From NCBI RefSeq assembly GCF_021134715.1, contig NC_060019.1:5952001-6016000 (forward strand): 64,000 bases of DNA, in the 5' to 3' direction. This DNA is from Daphnia pulex (lineage: Eukaryota; Arthropoda; Branchiopoda; Diplostraca; Daphniidae). This document shows, in pieces, positions 43,662 through 58,909 of the stretch. Both the position numbers and the translations under genes were made by a program. The notes beneath the pieces were generated by a model. It had not been told where the DNA came from and did not search any database. It was given only the letters and a program-made list of their open reading frames with translations. How positions within the stretch are numbered: the first letter of the stretch is position 1; every line of letters starts with the position of its first letter.

Positions 43662-46149
43662 CAGAAAATATTCCGACTTCTACCGAGTGCAAATAAACAT
43701 CAACCGATCAATACTTTCACGGCATTGTCGAATGTTATCGAAAACAACTGACCAAAAACAGTTTCGGATCAAGTTTTTTAGTTAAAGATGGCTATTAAAT
43801 CTATTATTTATAGAATGGTTAGTTTAAAATTGAATATAAATAAATTTCAATACCCATTCTTGCTTGGTAATTTGAAAAAAACATTTTTGCCTCGTTTGTT
43901 GCAGTTTGAGTAACCAACGTTATTCTTGTCTGATAGATGGCGTTCGTAACGCCGTGAATACTGTTTTATTTTATTAGCTGGAGGGAGTGGAGCTTAACGA
44001 CAAGTAAACAACAGAAATGAAAGCTCTTAGAACAGCCCAGCCATAGAACAGCATTTTACGTTTCATAACAAGAGATTGGATAGCTGAGATATTTCTGAAG
44101 TGTAAAGTCTTATGTGCTAATCATTTTTCTTGTTGCATAGGGTGACTGCTGTCTATCGCAATTAAAGCCTCGTGTTACTTGTTCGAATTGGGGATCATCT
44201 CCAGAATAACTTTAACGTGTTATTAAGGCATGTATATGGTATTGTGTAATATTTTTTTTTCAGGACTTTGTATTGGCTTCTCCAGTTTCTGCTGACCTTG
44301 GTAAATTTTTAATTGAAGTAACTTCTTAATTAAAATTTATGTTTTACAAAGTAAGGTGATGGTAAGGTTTTGCCTTCAGAATACTTGCATTCATCAATCA
44401 GAAAGTTTTATATTAATTTCAAGAGTAATTTTTTAAATATCTATTGCAAAACTTATATCACCAATATCATTCATCACCAACTTATATAAATTTAGTTTTG
44501 AAATTCCTATGTAGCCCTGAAAGTTTTACTGAGTTGGAGCCATAAAAAAATCACATTGATTTGTGGCATTATTTTTCTTGATTTGGGTTTTCTATTATGT
44601 TACAGATGTAAATTCCCAGTTATGGTCAAGATGAGCATAGTAATCTTTCACAAAATTTCCTGTACCCCTGTCTAAGCTGTAAATAGTATCTTTAATCAGG
44701 CTAATATTAAGACCTGATTACATTGCTAGAACCTAGAATGCTCCCCAAAACTTGTTAGACAAGTTTGAGATTTTTGGCAAGATATTTTAACCAAATTCTT
44801 TGAAAGTTGTTGATCTTAAAATCTAATTTATACATTTTTATAGATGAGTCAGCATAGCTGAAGCCTGAAGGGACGAATATTTATCATTCTTTTTTAGGCG
44901 AATTTTTCCGTTCAAGTTTCGATTCGTTGTTACAGTAGAATATTTTGTATGTTAAATGTATACATTTTTCTTTCCCCAACATGTTTTTGTGCGGTTTGCT
45001 TCTTCTTCCCAACATTTTATTTTCCGTTTGTACCCGCCAGGGGTGCTCCGTGTCGTTGTTCCCCCCCCCCCCTTTATTTTCTTAAATCCCTCTGGCTATG
45101 CCCTCGGGGTAAGGAATGTTATTGATTTTAGAGTGCCTGAGTGGAGCCCCTCTGCTAGCTCTAGCTGCTACATGAATTATAAAATAATATAAATGTCTCG
45201 CTGCTAAAAAAAGAAATGTGGACCTTCACGGTGAAAACACTTAACTCAATAGTGTTACCTGTCAATTTTTAATTGCATTTTATATTCTTTCACGAGTCGT
45301 AAGAATAAGATTAAATTTAAAAAAAGAATCTACACTAGTTGTGTGTAAAATAAGCAGCAGCAGCAGACTGGGGAGAGGGGGGGGGGAAGAAATGGGGCTA
45401 AGCATGGATTGAGAACAAACTTGGTATCTCTGCGCGCCAACAAGAATTCAACCAGAAAGGAAGAATAAATGGAAAGAAAAGTTGTGTTTGTTTGAGCAGT
45501 AATATCGAGATTGATTCGTCTCAAATAATAAAAAATTCAGCATGGAGAAGAACACGGCTTTAGTATATATTCTTCAATAAAATCTGGCAGCCATTAAGTT
45601 TATTTTTTATGACAAACGGTTTGGCCTTGAAATTCAAAGCCACAAAAAGTGGGAGAAAAACATTCCTTTGTTTCAAACATATTCATGGGTTCCTCTTCTT
45701 GTCTCGAGTAGGTTTGAGCGAGAAGAACAACATTCTTTATATTTTCCATTGTCTTTTTGTTAAATCTGATTTGAGAGAGGTTTGATATTTATCCGTCTGC
45801 TGCTTAAAAAATCGAAAAGATTGCAATCACACAGCCACAGAGGATGTGACTTTGAAAAAGCAGAAGTCATGGCGCGCTTGGCGTTTAAAAGGGGAAGGAG
45901 GATTTCTAAAGTTAATTCTGTCTCTGATGGTGATGGTTCAGGAAGGGGAAAATAGGGTTAAAGAAAGAAGAAAAAGGGTCGAAAAGGACATGATAAATAA
46001 TTCGAAAGCGACACACACACAAAGATGTTTTTTTCAAGGAGAAGTAAGAAAAAACGGAGGGGGGGAGAGAAAAAGATGGCGGATGATGAAGGAAGGAAAA
46101 AATAAAATAAAAGAGAAACGTGACGCGATGGCTGGCGGGCGCTGAGATC

Positions 46150-46150
<1 letters not shown>
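43662..46150. other. Long intergenic stretch
   Basis: AT-rich, with a C run at 45,061-45,072 and purine tracts at 45,900-46,100. No coding exon, tRNA or large repeat recognised. Confidence 0.45.
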
Positions 46151-48817
<2,667 letters not shown>

Positions 48818-49546
48818 AACTTGTTTCGTATTTAGTTTTCTTCCGTGTTCCATCACGTCCCGTCTTTACTTCTTCATCCTCATCTTATCTCAATCCGCCG
48901 GGATTATCCGAAACAAACAAAAAAATCAATTATGCCTACCTCTTCAAATTTCTTCTTCTTTTTTTTGTACGAGAACCTCACTGATTTTGCAGCTATTTCT
49001 GTTTAGGTGTTTCAAGATTGTTTGCTCCGTTCTCTTCCAATCACATTTGTTTATCTTTCTGTGTTGAGGTGAGGAAGGAAAAGTTTTTTGGTGTTCTGCA
49101 CGTACCTGACAAACGGCGGATTCAAACCAACCAGGGACCAGAGTCGATGATGATGTGTGCATGTGCTGTGTTTAAACGCTCCCATTTAGATATTTCTTGC
49201 TGTACTTGACGAGTTAATATCTCGCGCCCCCACCACATTATTGGCCAATATGAAGATAAGTTTTTCTTTTTATGTTCGTGCCTTTTTTCCAATTACTCGT
49301 CCCTTACTGGACCCCTATCCCCTACAGTTGTCTAAACGTGGCGGTGATCTCCTTATTTCCGACGTGTTTTCCTTTTATAACTATTCTGTAAGGTTTTTTT
49401 TGTTGTTTCATTTTGTCCTCTTCACTTAAGTAATTGCGATCGATTTCATTGGACACTCGTGTATTTGTCAATGTCGTGTGTATATAAATACATAATGAAT
49501 AATTTTTCCAGAAAAAAACTTGTGTATTCGTTTCACATTTGAGTTA
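48818..49546. other. 3' UTR/intergenic between convergent FOXN and NF-YB
   Basis: T-rich sequence that probably contains the FOXN 3' UTR. No coding exon. Confidence 0.5.
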
Positions 49547-50404
49547 TTATCCGAGTTGGAATTGAGTTATTTGGGTGCCAGGATAAGTAGTGTAAATGAC
49601 GTTGGCCTGCTGATTGCTCAGCTGCCCGTCCGCAGTCAAGACGTTCACTGTGTGGCTTGAAGAACCTGCATCACCTAAAAGTAAACAAACAAACTAAGTG
49701 ACATCTCTAATCAAAACAAAAACAAAGAGGCTTCTGCTACCATATTCTTCAGCTCCTTCATCAAAACCATCAGCTCCAGGAGTCCTATCCCCTTTAATTG
49801 ACTCGCGATACTTTTGGAGGTAATTCTTGAGTGGCTCTGCATAGTTATCAAAACCCAAGGTAGACATGGCAAAAAGAATATCCTCTCCATTGATGGTCTT
49901 TCTTTTCTCTTGGTGGCAACGTTCACTTGCTTCACTTGTGATGAAACTGATGAATTCAGAAACACACTCTTGAACACATTCCCTGGCATCCTTGGCAATC
50001 TGTGTAACATTTTTGTGATCATGATGTAGATTTATAAAGATCAACATACTACTGACTCTTAATCATCACATAATTTTATTCATCTTAAATTTACCTTTCC
50101 TGTGCGTGGGATTGTTTTCTTCATAATACGAGCTACATTGGCAATTGGGAGGAATCTATCCTGCTCCCTCAACATGGGATTAGAATGATCACTTCCATCT
50201 CCATCACCAGAATCATCTGCATTGTCTCCTCCCATACTGTTTTCTCCTGTTCATTAATAATTAAAATAATATGTCATCACATTGAATAACATAAAGAAAT
50301 GGTTTTCTTGTTTTACCATCGCCATCCGATTGCACAAATAACTGGGAATCTGAAGAGAGGAACGTCGCACCCAATTCTTGACTGGCGTCATTCCCGTCCA
50401 TCAT
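49547..50404 (-). CDS. NF-YB: Nuclear transcription factor Y subunit beta
   Basis: Exons 50,404-50,317, 50,246-50,095, 49,999-49,741 and 49,674-49,547 give 208 residues, the usual NF-YB length. Residues about 56-150 are the histone-fold: [18 protein letters not shown], then [19 protein letters not shown] and [17 protein letters not shown]. It dimerises with NF-YC and, with NF-YA, binds CCAAT boxes in promoters. A Gln/Thr-rich tail follows. The start is MMDGND (either Met possible). The gene lies head to head with the bS21m gene across about 520 bp containing two CCAAT boxes. Confidence 0.95.
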
Positions 50405-50924
50405 TTCTAAATATTTATATAAAACTGTAAAAGAGTTTTATCTGCGAAAACTATCTCGACTTTGAGTTGAATTGTCCAGAAAACAACACGTCCAATCAGT
50501 GAGTGAAGGAAATGCGATTGGCTGTGAGCGTCGACAATGGCAATGGGCAACGCTGTTGGGCATTGGTGGCTAAATAGTTTAATGTTCGATTATTTATGGG
50601 TTGATTTTATCGACGAATATTTGCTGTAAATAATCTAATAATAAAATTTAAAAAGCAATAATTATATAATTGTATGAATCTATGCCAATTTGCTTTAAAA
50701 AAAAATATTTCTTTAAGAATCTAAATCAGTTTTCGATTATTCTATCGTTCTAGCAGACGATCGTCGTTACTACTGACTTGTGTGTAACCGGTGTATGTTT
50801 ATATTTCCTGACTGTTTAGAGTCCGAAATCATAATTAAACTAGTGAGTATTTACATTTATGCATAGGAAATTCTAATTTCTAAGAACAATTTCACAAAAT
50901 TAATTGGAATTCACAATAGGCAAG
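50405..50924. promoter_or_regulatory. Divergent promoter of NF-YB and bS21m with two CCAAT boxes
   Basis: CCAATCA at 50,492-50,498 and, on the other strand, AGCCAATC over 50,516-50,523 lie about 90-120 bp upstream of the NF-YB start. They face both genes. CCAAT is the binding site of the NF-Y complex that NF-YB belongs to, so self-regulation is possible (inference). No TATA box is obvious. Confidence 0.55.
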
Positions 50925-51365
50925 ATGATGGGCCAACACGCAAAGTTCATTGCTAGGACGGTGTTCGTCCAAAACAACGACATTGAACAAGCCTGCCGTG
51001 TAATTAACAGGTTTGTGTATTATATTGTGTTGGAAAATACAAAATTTAAAGATCAATACTGTGCTGTAACGTCAAATGGAACTAACTTTCTTTAAACAGG
51101 ATAATGGGTTCTGAAGGATGGTTTGATCAGTTTCGCAGGACCAGACGTTATGAGAAGCCTTACATGGTATGGCACTGAGTATTGTTCTGTTCTTGATTGA
51201 GTATGAAACTAAGGGATTAATGCAAGACTTATTTTCAATCTTTAAATTTAGGCACGAAGAAGGATCAATTTTGAAAAGTGTAAAGCCATCTACAATGAAG
51301 ATATGAACAGAAAAATTCAGTTTGTATTGAGAGCAAACAGAGTGGATCCATTCCCTGGATGTTAA
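50925..51365 (+). CDS. MRPS21: Mitochondrial small ribosomal subunit protein bS21m
   Basis: Exons 50,925-51,010, 51,100-51,166 and 51,252-51,365 give 88 residues, against 87 in human. The protein MMGQHAKFIARTVFVQN, ACRVINRIMGSEGWFDQ, RRYEKPYMARRR and the invariant end RANRVDPFPGC match the family throughout. It is a basic protein of the mitochondrial 28S subunit. The start is the first ATG pair at 50,925; the open frame upstream has only TTG. All junctions keep frame. Confidence 0.95.
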
Positions 51366-51654
51366 AAGTTTTTTCATTATCTTAGTAAAACACAATTGTC
51401 TTAATCATTATAATTAAATGTCTGTTTTATTTCATTAAACATCTAAAACAGCTCTAACAACTTGAGGTATATTACAACACTATTGCCATAGAAACATGTA
51501 TACCTATAAAATACTGCAAGCAGAAAAGAGAGGGTGAATTTGCATAGGAACATGAAAATAATACGATAGTCTCACACGATCTCCAGTCGTTTATGGAAAT
51601 GAGTAACATAGAAAAAGACTAGGTAGAAACCGATTTGTTTAAACGCTAGAAAAG

Positions 51655-54600
51655 TTAAGGCACTGGGACTGAATAGTGTCTTTCGTCCTCCTCAATTATG
51701 GATATTAAATTGTTGGAGGATTCAAAATCTGGGTAAGAAGTACGTAGATCCACATTGTCCTGCCCATCAAGGTTCATGGTCGTTGGGCGATATACGTCTA
51801 TTCGGGCATGAAGTGCAAATCCCAGTAAGTAATACTCTGCCTAAAATTAAAAAAAAAAAAAATGCAATGAAAAAACTGTATGATTCTCTTTATTCACTAG
51901 ATCTTCTACCATTCTTACGTTCCTCTGATATGAGCAGCAGTTAAATAAAGCGTAAAGACTGAGTAATATTTTTATCATTTAAGAATTCGTGAAACAAAAG
52001 CTAACATACCCGTTGTAAAGTAGTCGAATCTCCAATCGGATTTAGATAATTCATTGCCAATCCCTTGACATTTTTGGAATCGGGGCGCGAAAAGAGGCCC
52101 AGGGCAAACAGTGGAAAAGAGTCTCCAAGTGAATCGGCCAAATTTAAATTCAATGCGGCGCTCAACATGTGCAACTTTAGAGCTTCCATCAGTTGCGTGT
52201 CCAACACCAAGTCTGCATTCAAGCGAGACACAAGAGCTTCCAATGGATCATTTTCGCTGGCCAAGTCTTCCATCTGCAAAAAAATAGGAAACAGTTTTAG
52301 CAAATCGTATCACGTTTCAAAGGATTTTGTGAAAAATACCAAACGATCCAGCGTTTCTAGACACAAATGAATGCCCTGGATGACATTGTTGCGTCCATAA
52401 GGCAATCGATGACCAAACGTCCATTGACGTATCCATTCCCCTCCTTGAGCCAGTTCACGATCAATAGAGTCGATAGCTTCACTAGCTCGTGGCCAAGGAA
52501 TCTTCTTCATCACCATCTGGCATAATGTTGCTCTGAGGATGCCGTAGTTGTCTCCACGCATTTTCCTCATTCTCCGACATTCGGTTAAGCGTTCCAATTC
52601 GATGTAGGCCTTTGCAAATGAATTAAGATATGAGTCAAGCTGACACGATTGTGACGCAAACTAAGGCATACTTGTTTAATAGTCTGAGCACGCGGCGTTG
52701 GGGCTTGCCATGTATCCTGGGCGTAATGATGCAATAGGACGGTAGATCCAACCGCTTCTTCTCTCCAGGATGCTTCCAGATCGAGTCCAAGATCAGAGAA
52801 GGCTGAATCCCGATTATGTTGACTGGACTTTGCCCATTGTCGACGTTTGACCACTCCACTTCCAGCGACGCTATCTTCATGGGACGAATCGTCAGGACTA
52901 GTCATGCAACTACTGTAGGATGACGTCGTGGTGCAGCTCATGGAATCACTCTCCCTTTTCAAGAGAAATGAGAGAATGTTTTCCATATCATTCCAGACGT
53001 TGAAGATTCTTTATTTTTCATACCTCTTCTCTTGAAGAGGTGAGAGGATCGAAGCCGATGTAAAAGAGGCCGATGCATCACTGCCAGGTGTTGTTCCCTC
53101 CCACTCCAAGTAGCCAGATTCTTGCGAGCACCAAACAGGATCAATGTTTTGAACTTCCAACAACTTGCCACTTTTGTACATGGGAAGCGCTGTGCAAGAG
53201 GCTGAAAGTACTGGATCCGCAAGTAACGCCGATTTCTCATCATCATCGGGCTTTTTCTGTGTGTAGTGGTTGGGCGGTTGCAAATCAAGATTATCCCATT
53301 CCATGGATATTCCATCTTCATCACTAAAAATTGTAAAAAACCAGATTAATATTATTCCATGCAAAAAAATATTGGCATTGATGGATGTTACCTGCCAGAG
53401 ATAAGGGGTAGCTGTACGTGACTAGGAGAAAAGTCGGAAGCGTTGGATGCCACGTCGCTGATTTCGTCGGAGATAGAGGTCAGGTTGAGCATGCCTTTGA
53501 ACGAGGATTGCGACAAATGGAGGGGAGCCAATTCCATGTTCATACCTGACAGATCAATCTCAGACCCACCGCTTGTCGGGTGATCGTGAAGAGTGTACAA
53601 TTCGTGGTTCATGGCCAAACAATTGTTCTTGACGCTGTTTATTTCTTGCTCGATTCGTTCAATGACTTCCAAGGTGTTTGAGCTGCAACCTGCACTGAAA
53701 GGCAAGTCTAGGGAGAAATCCGAGCAGTCACTATCGACTGAACACTCCCGGATTAGTCGACTCACTTCACTAGCTCCGGATACGAAAGATTCTACAGAAC
53801 CGTCCCACAGGCTCCAGGAGACTCCATCAGACTGTAGAAAAGAGAAGAATGACTCAACATTTCAAGAATAAATAAACGTGTGTGAAATATACCTGAGAAT
53901 GCGGATCTTTAACGGACAAGCTGTAGGAACGTAAACGATGTGAACGTATTGGTGAAACTTCTTGTGAAGAAAATCCGGAGAAGGATTCACTAGACTGATG
54001 GACGAAAGTTCGTTCATCTTGTGCAGGTTTGTGCATTGGGTACGTCAATTCTTTAAGCTTGACCAATCCGTCTGGAGTGGAATAGCTCGGGCGAAGTGGC
54101 AGTGGATGGAATCCGAGTTCCTGTTTCTGTGTTTGTTTACGGCGGCATGCCACGTGACGCCAGCGAGTGCGAATTTGATCAGCTATGTACACTCCTTTAC
54201 CAATCTAAATTTGGAATGGGTTAAAAATAAAACGATAGATTTTGATCGAGTGAGTGAGTTTGCCACATAAAGTATTTACCTTGCGTTTCGGTCGGTGATC
54301 GGCCGCAAGGCAGTTGAGTCCCACGGAGATATCGATCTCGAACAAGTCAAACAAATCCTGAATTCAATCACGATACATCGTAGTTAGTAATGGAGAAGTG
54401 ACCATGCTGGCCAGGCCGTTCTGGAGACGACCACGCTATTTATGGATCAATAGGTGGAAGGGGTCCAACAGGCAACATTCGGATTGACGTCATTCGACAG
54501 TACGTACCTCCTCCATTTCTTCACAATCCTCGCCGCCGTCGTGTTCCATTTCAAAGGACATGGGAAACAAAGAAGGTGGTATTCCTCCGTCTATGAACCT

Positions 54601-55037
54601 CCTATGCATCGAGTATAGCCAGTGGTAACAGAGTACTCCGCCTACTCCGAGAAGCACTACGATTCCTGCTGCCTTGGCTATAAATGTACAAGACAATTAA
54701 ATTTATGAAAGATGACCATATGGATGAACTGTGATGGATATATACCCGAATGTTTGGCGACAGCCCATGCCTGTTCGAGCCAACAAATTTCTATGCCTAT
54801 ATTTCCGGAAAAGGAACACACATTGCTCTCTAAGGCGATAGCGCCTGGAGTGGCTACTAAACCCAGGGTGGAACATGGGGAAAAAAGTCCTGAATTTCCA
54901 CCTGGGCTGAAGTAGACAGCAAAAAGAAGGCCACCGGGTACTGAACCGGAGTAATCAAACATGCTGGACCTGGGCGAGCGACTATTGACTGGAGACGCTT
55001 CGAATTCGTCCTCCAACAATATGAATCTTTTCTTCAT
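51655..55037 (-). CDS. OTULIN/FAM105-type protein with membrane segment and altered catalytic site
   Basis: Ten exons (55,037-54,746, 54,677-54,508, 54,357-54,280, 54,204-53,893, 53,831-53,392, 53,323-53,024, 52,954-52,672, 52,609-52,340, 52,273-52,010, 51,840-51,655) splice in frame to 864 residues. A transmembrane helix lies at about residues 100-120 (AAGIVVLLGVGGVLCYHWLY). A long Ser-rich, probably disordered middle follows. The C-terminal OTU domain of the OTULIN type (about 630-864) shows RKMRGDNYGILRATL, GEWIRQWTFG, LFALGLFSRPDS and EEDERHYSVPVP. Human OTULIN has the nucleophile in GDNYC and the catalytic H and N in RHYN. Here they are Gly (residue 648, codon GGC at 52,543-52,541), His858 and Ser860. 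It should therefore be a pseudo-deubiquitinase, like membrane-bound OTULINL, rather than a linear-ubiquitin hydrolase. The isopeptidase loss is inferred from residues. Confidence 0.85.
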
Positions 55038-55970
55038 TCCAAGTAGAAAGGCTCCAATGGAGAGATGAGTTGCAAACCAGCATCAAGCTTGGATTTTCTT
55101 TAACTGACTTTTGCTACTGTCACAGCAAGTGGTTGGATGCTGTGTGTCTTCAACAGATACCGTTTCAGATCTGAAATATGCACAACAGATATCCCTATAG
55201 GAATCTTTGGACAAAATTGAATATTTAGCAATGATCAATCAATATATCTCTTATGTAATTTACATCTTTGTTTAGCTCAAATATAATTCATAGAAAATAC
55301 TCACCTTAAACATTTTGGAGATATGGCAAACAATAGTAAATGAAAAGTGTTGGGGGGTGTGAAAGAGAAAGCAGTTAATACCACAAAAATGGAGAAAAGG
55401 TCTAGCTAAGCTTGTGAATCAATAATTTTTTTACTTGAGGTGAATTGACAATGACCGAAACGTACCACCGCGTTGGGTTTTTATCTAAGGGCCAAGAGCT
55501 CTAATCTACGCAGTCTACGTGATTCTTATAACGTAAGAAATTGTTTACCTTGTGAAATAATCAGATTTTGGCTTTCCCTTTAGGTGGTGTGATAATGTTC
55601 TAGCCTCGGTTGGAAGACCAAAGGTTGCCGGGCCGCAAATCGGCCACGGCTTCCTTTCGATTAACTTTAAACGCAGTCCAATCTATTGTGGTGGTTGACG
55701 TAAATCCTATCATCCAAATACTTAAGTAAACACACTTTGATTCACCCAGAAACTGGGCACAACTACTCTTCAGAATCCATCACTGTTGATGTCTACGACC
55801 ACAATATTACTAGTAGACAGCTGAGCCCTCCAGCGTCTAGAGGGAGATACTCATCGTCAAGCCAAAAGAGAGCTGCTTACGGTAATATTATTTCCGCCTA
55901 CAATACGCAGAACGCAGTATAATGTGAAACATGAAAAAAAAAAATATATTATTAGCGTACTTTAGAAAGG
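55038..55970. other. Intergenic/5' region of the OTULIN-like gene
   Basis: No supported coding exon. The plus ORF at 55,737-55,922 (MIHPETGHNY) has no recognisable domain. Confidence 0.4.
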
Positions 55971-57918
55971 CAGAGCTATAGATACCTGGTCAGTTCATGG
56001 CTGTGTTGGCTTCCCTATCCCGGTTTCAGGGTAAACGTAAGCCGATTTGGAAGAATGAATGAGCGCCTCTAGTGAGTGTGTCAGCTACTACGTGAAGCCA
56101 GCCAATCAGGAAGGGTCTATGAAAAACTCATTGGCCAATCACAGCTTACTTTTCTACAAGAAGTAAACAATAATAAAAAGGAGAAGTATCCAACTGTCAA
56201 ACCTCTAAGTTTTATCTAACTTCTAAGTGTCCTATCTTTTTAAGTGTCCTCACATTTTTACATTTTATTGTTTGGTTGTGTAAAAAAAATATGTGGTGTA
56301 AATACATGGTACGTTTTATTCTTAGTTACTTTGAATTTTATTCTCTTTCTGCAATATTTCGATCTTAACACGCCAGCTGAGTCCAATATACCAGAAAGAC
56401 GAGATTAAAAGTTAATATTTATGAACCTTTAATGAGGAATGCATGAACAAATTTTTCGATCGTTGAAATCCTTTATCAATTGCGTTATATTTTCAACTGT
56501 TGTGAAATGGTTTGACAAAGCAGTAGTGCTTGATGGAATGTTCTTTCCGTTGACATAATACATTACTTCTTGTTTGTTTTGAAAATGTACACTTTTCACA
56601 TTATAATTTCCATTTGGTAGTTGATCCATCGAAATGCAATAAATCATTTGTTTGATTTGATCAAAAGACCATATCCAATTCTTTGGTATCATTGATAAAG
56701 TTACTAGTGACTGAAATGTCACAAAATTAGACTTGAAATTAGTAGAGCTTGCTTCCATAGAAGGTGATGTAACTGTCGAATCTTCAATGACAACAGCAAC
56801 GTTTTTGTTCATTACATCAGGAAGTGGATCAAAAATAGCTTCTTCAGCAGCCTGGGGAATGTCCATTGATTCTTGAATAGTAGAGGTAGCTTCCATAGAA
56901 GGCGATGCAACTGTCGTATCTTCAATGACAACAGCAAGATTTTCTTTGCTTGAATCAGGAAGTGGATCAACAATTCCTTCTTCAGCAGCCTGGTGAATGT
57001 CGATTGTTTCTTGAATAGTAGAGGTAACTTCCATGGAGGGTGCTATAAGATAAAATTAAAGCAATTGCTCTTCAAAATAAAATGTAAAGAGAACTATTAT
57101 CAATACCTGTACTGTCAACTTTTTTTCTCTTTGACGTAGTAGGTGGTTTGTCTACTTTTGGTCGTTTCCTTACTGATGCATTGCTAGCATTTGCTTCCAC
57201 TGCAATACATATTTAAGAATAGCGTTATTTGATGTTAAACAAAATAAACATATGTAAAAATACCATTAAGGTTATTTCTCCATTTAAAACCATCAACATT
57301 TTACATTGCTTGTCGGCTAGATTGTATCTAAAATGAAAATGGTTTAGTTTCTGTGTGACATTAAAGATTTTACAGGAAAGGAAATACATACCATTTATGA
57401 GAAAATGTTTGGGAATTGCTCCAGCATTAAGATGCCTACGTTGGAAAGGATGGAACACGTTAAAAATTTAAATCCCTGATTTAAAGTCACTTTCGTCAAA
57501 ATGACGGGAGCAAATACGTGAGGTGCTCGTCAAATTGCTACATGGAATTAGTTCTTGCCATTTTGATAATGAAGTTTTAGGAACTGCAAACAAAGTTACA
57601 TCATTTTCTTTTTGATTTCCTTTGTAATATGTTGTTTTACAACCAGGAACAGCACACCTGCCAACCATTTTTACAGAAATTATGGTTAGGCTTCATTCAC
57701 GTAATACACGATGATGGCCGCCGTATTCACATATTACACAAAAATGGCCGCCGAAAGTATTCAACGTCTTATCACTAGATGGCGCTGATTCATTCTTCCA
57801 CTTCACAACTTCTGACAAGCTCCGCCCTAAAACCCCCTGAAAATCGGCTTACGTTTACCCTGAATCCGGGATAGGGAAGCCAACACAGCCATGAACTGAC
57901 CAGGTATCTATAGCTCTG
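55971..57918. mobile_element. 1,948-bp TIR element carrying a THAP-protein gene
   Basis: The 78-bp terminal inverted repeats (55,971-56,048 and 57,841-57,918) differ at one base and start CAGAGCTATAGATACCTGGT. They are flanked by a 7-bp direct duplication AGAAAGG (55,964-55,970 and 57,919-57,925). The element is thus complete and fairly recent. Inside is one minus-strand gene with a THAP domain and no recognisable transposase. The CA...TG ends and the 7-bp duplication would suit the P superfamily, but this is inference. Confidence 0.92.
56429..57668 (-). CDS. THAP-domain protein with 46-residue tandem repeats
   Basis: The start ATG at 57,668 opens a THAP zinc finger: MVGRCAVPGCKTTYYKG, KWQELIPC and SRICSRHFDESDF. 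A second exon at about 57,434-57,391 (HLNAGAIPKHFLING) supplies the AVPT-like box. Later exons encode a basic stretch (RKRPKVDKPPTTSKRKK, about 57,200-57,105, a likely nuclear signal). The last large exon (57,042-56,429) begins with two and a fraction copies of a 46-residue unit (TSTIQE, DIHQAAEEG, DPLPDSS, VVIEDTTVAS) and ends with an aromatic-rich C-terminal domain (IPKNWIWSFDQIKQMIYCI, then YNVKSVHFQNKQEVMYYV). That domain has no family known to me. The junctions between exon 1 and exon 3 are not all certain. Confidence 0.65.
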
Positions 57919-57925
57919 AGAAAGG

Positions 57926-58909
57926 TAATTCAGCGCCACGTACAGAAATTGCTGCCGTTTTGAACGGTAAGGGGCACTAGAGGGAAAACCGAGGCACTAA
58001 ACGAATTTATGATGTAGCACGACAATGGAGCAGATCGCAGAATCGCTAGGCCGCTGACCGTTCAACAACATCCGTTTTGCGGTTTTCCCAAGTCCTCAAT
58101 GCATTTGATTCTTTTACCACGGTTGGCAGTTGTGTATAATGGATAACTTCCGTTTTGTTTTTCCGATTCGTTGTCTTATAACGCTTTCTGATTGAAGCGA
58201 TCTCCGTGAAAATCTATTATCCCAAAATAACTTTACAGATTTCACTTTTTCGGCTTAAAAAATTATTCACCCTTAACTTAACACCCTAATAAACATACTC
58301 TAGTTGCCAAGTTGGTCGTCCATTACAAAAAAGTTTCAACGTTTGCGTGAGCACGCCGGTATTTACTGGATTGGCTTCATTTCAACAAGACATTTTCCCT
58401 TTTTTTTCATTTTAAAAATATTTGTGACGCCACTATTGTAAGCGTGACAAAGCACGTAACCTGTGGGTAAAAATGGACCAGATAAGATGCAAAATCACGT
58501 CCGACTCTAGTTACCGCGGAAAAGTGACGACGCGGATCGTGCGTTCGCGAAGGAAGAAATTTCAATTAGTAATTAAGACACGCGTGGGCTTTGCAGTATT
58601 TTCTTTTCTCAGCAGAATTTTAAAAAGAAAATTAATATATTTTTCCATGATCTATAAATAATTCAGCACTAGAGTGCACATGTCCAAGAATAATTTCATT
58701 TTTTGATTTTTTTTAATCTTTAAAAAATGTCACGACTTGAAATTTCCCTTTCACAGATGGCGTTTTAACAATAATGCTAGTCCTTTAACAGATGGAGCGC
58801 GCAGTCTGGCAGTGCAGACGAAAAATAAAGTAGTCCCTAGCCGCAAGCCCGCAAACGTTTGTGTTATTATACATGTACCAAAATAAAAACAAATTCGTCA
58901 AGTTCTGTT
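57926..58909. other. Intergenic, COA7 copy 1 upstream region
   Basis: No gene. The segment CAGATGGAGCGCGCAGTCTG...GCAGACGAAAA (about 58,789-58,825) recurs in variant form before COA7 copy 2 (about 61,501-61,535), so the duplication included the proximal promoter. Confidence 0.5.
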
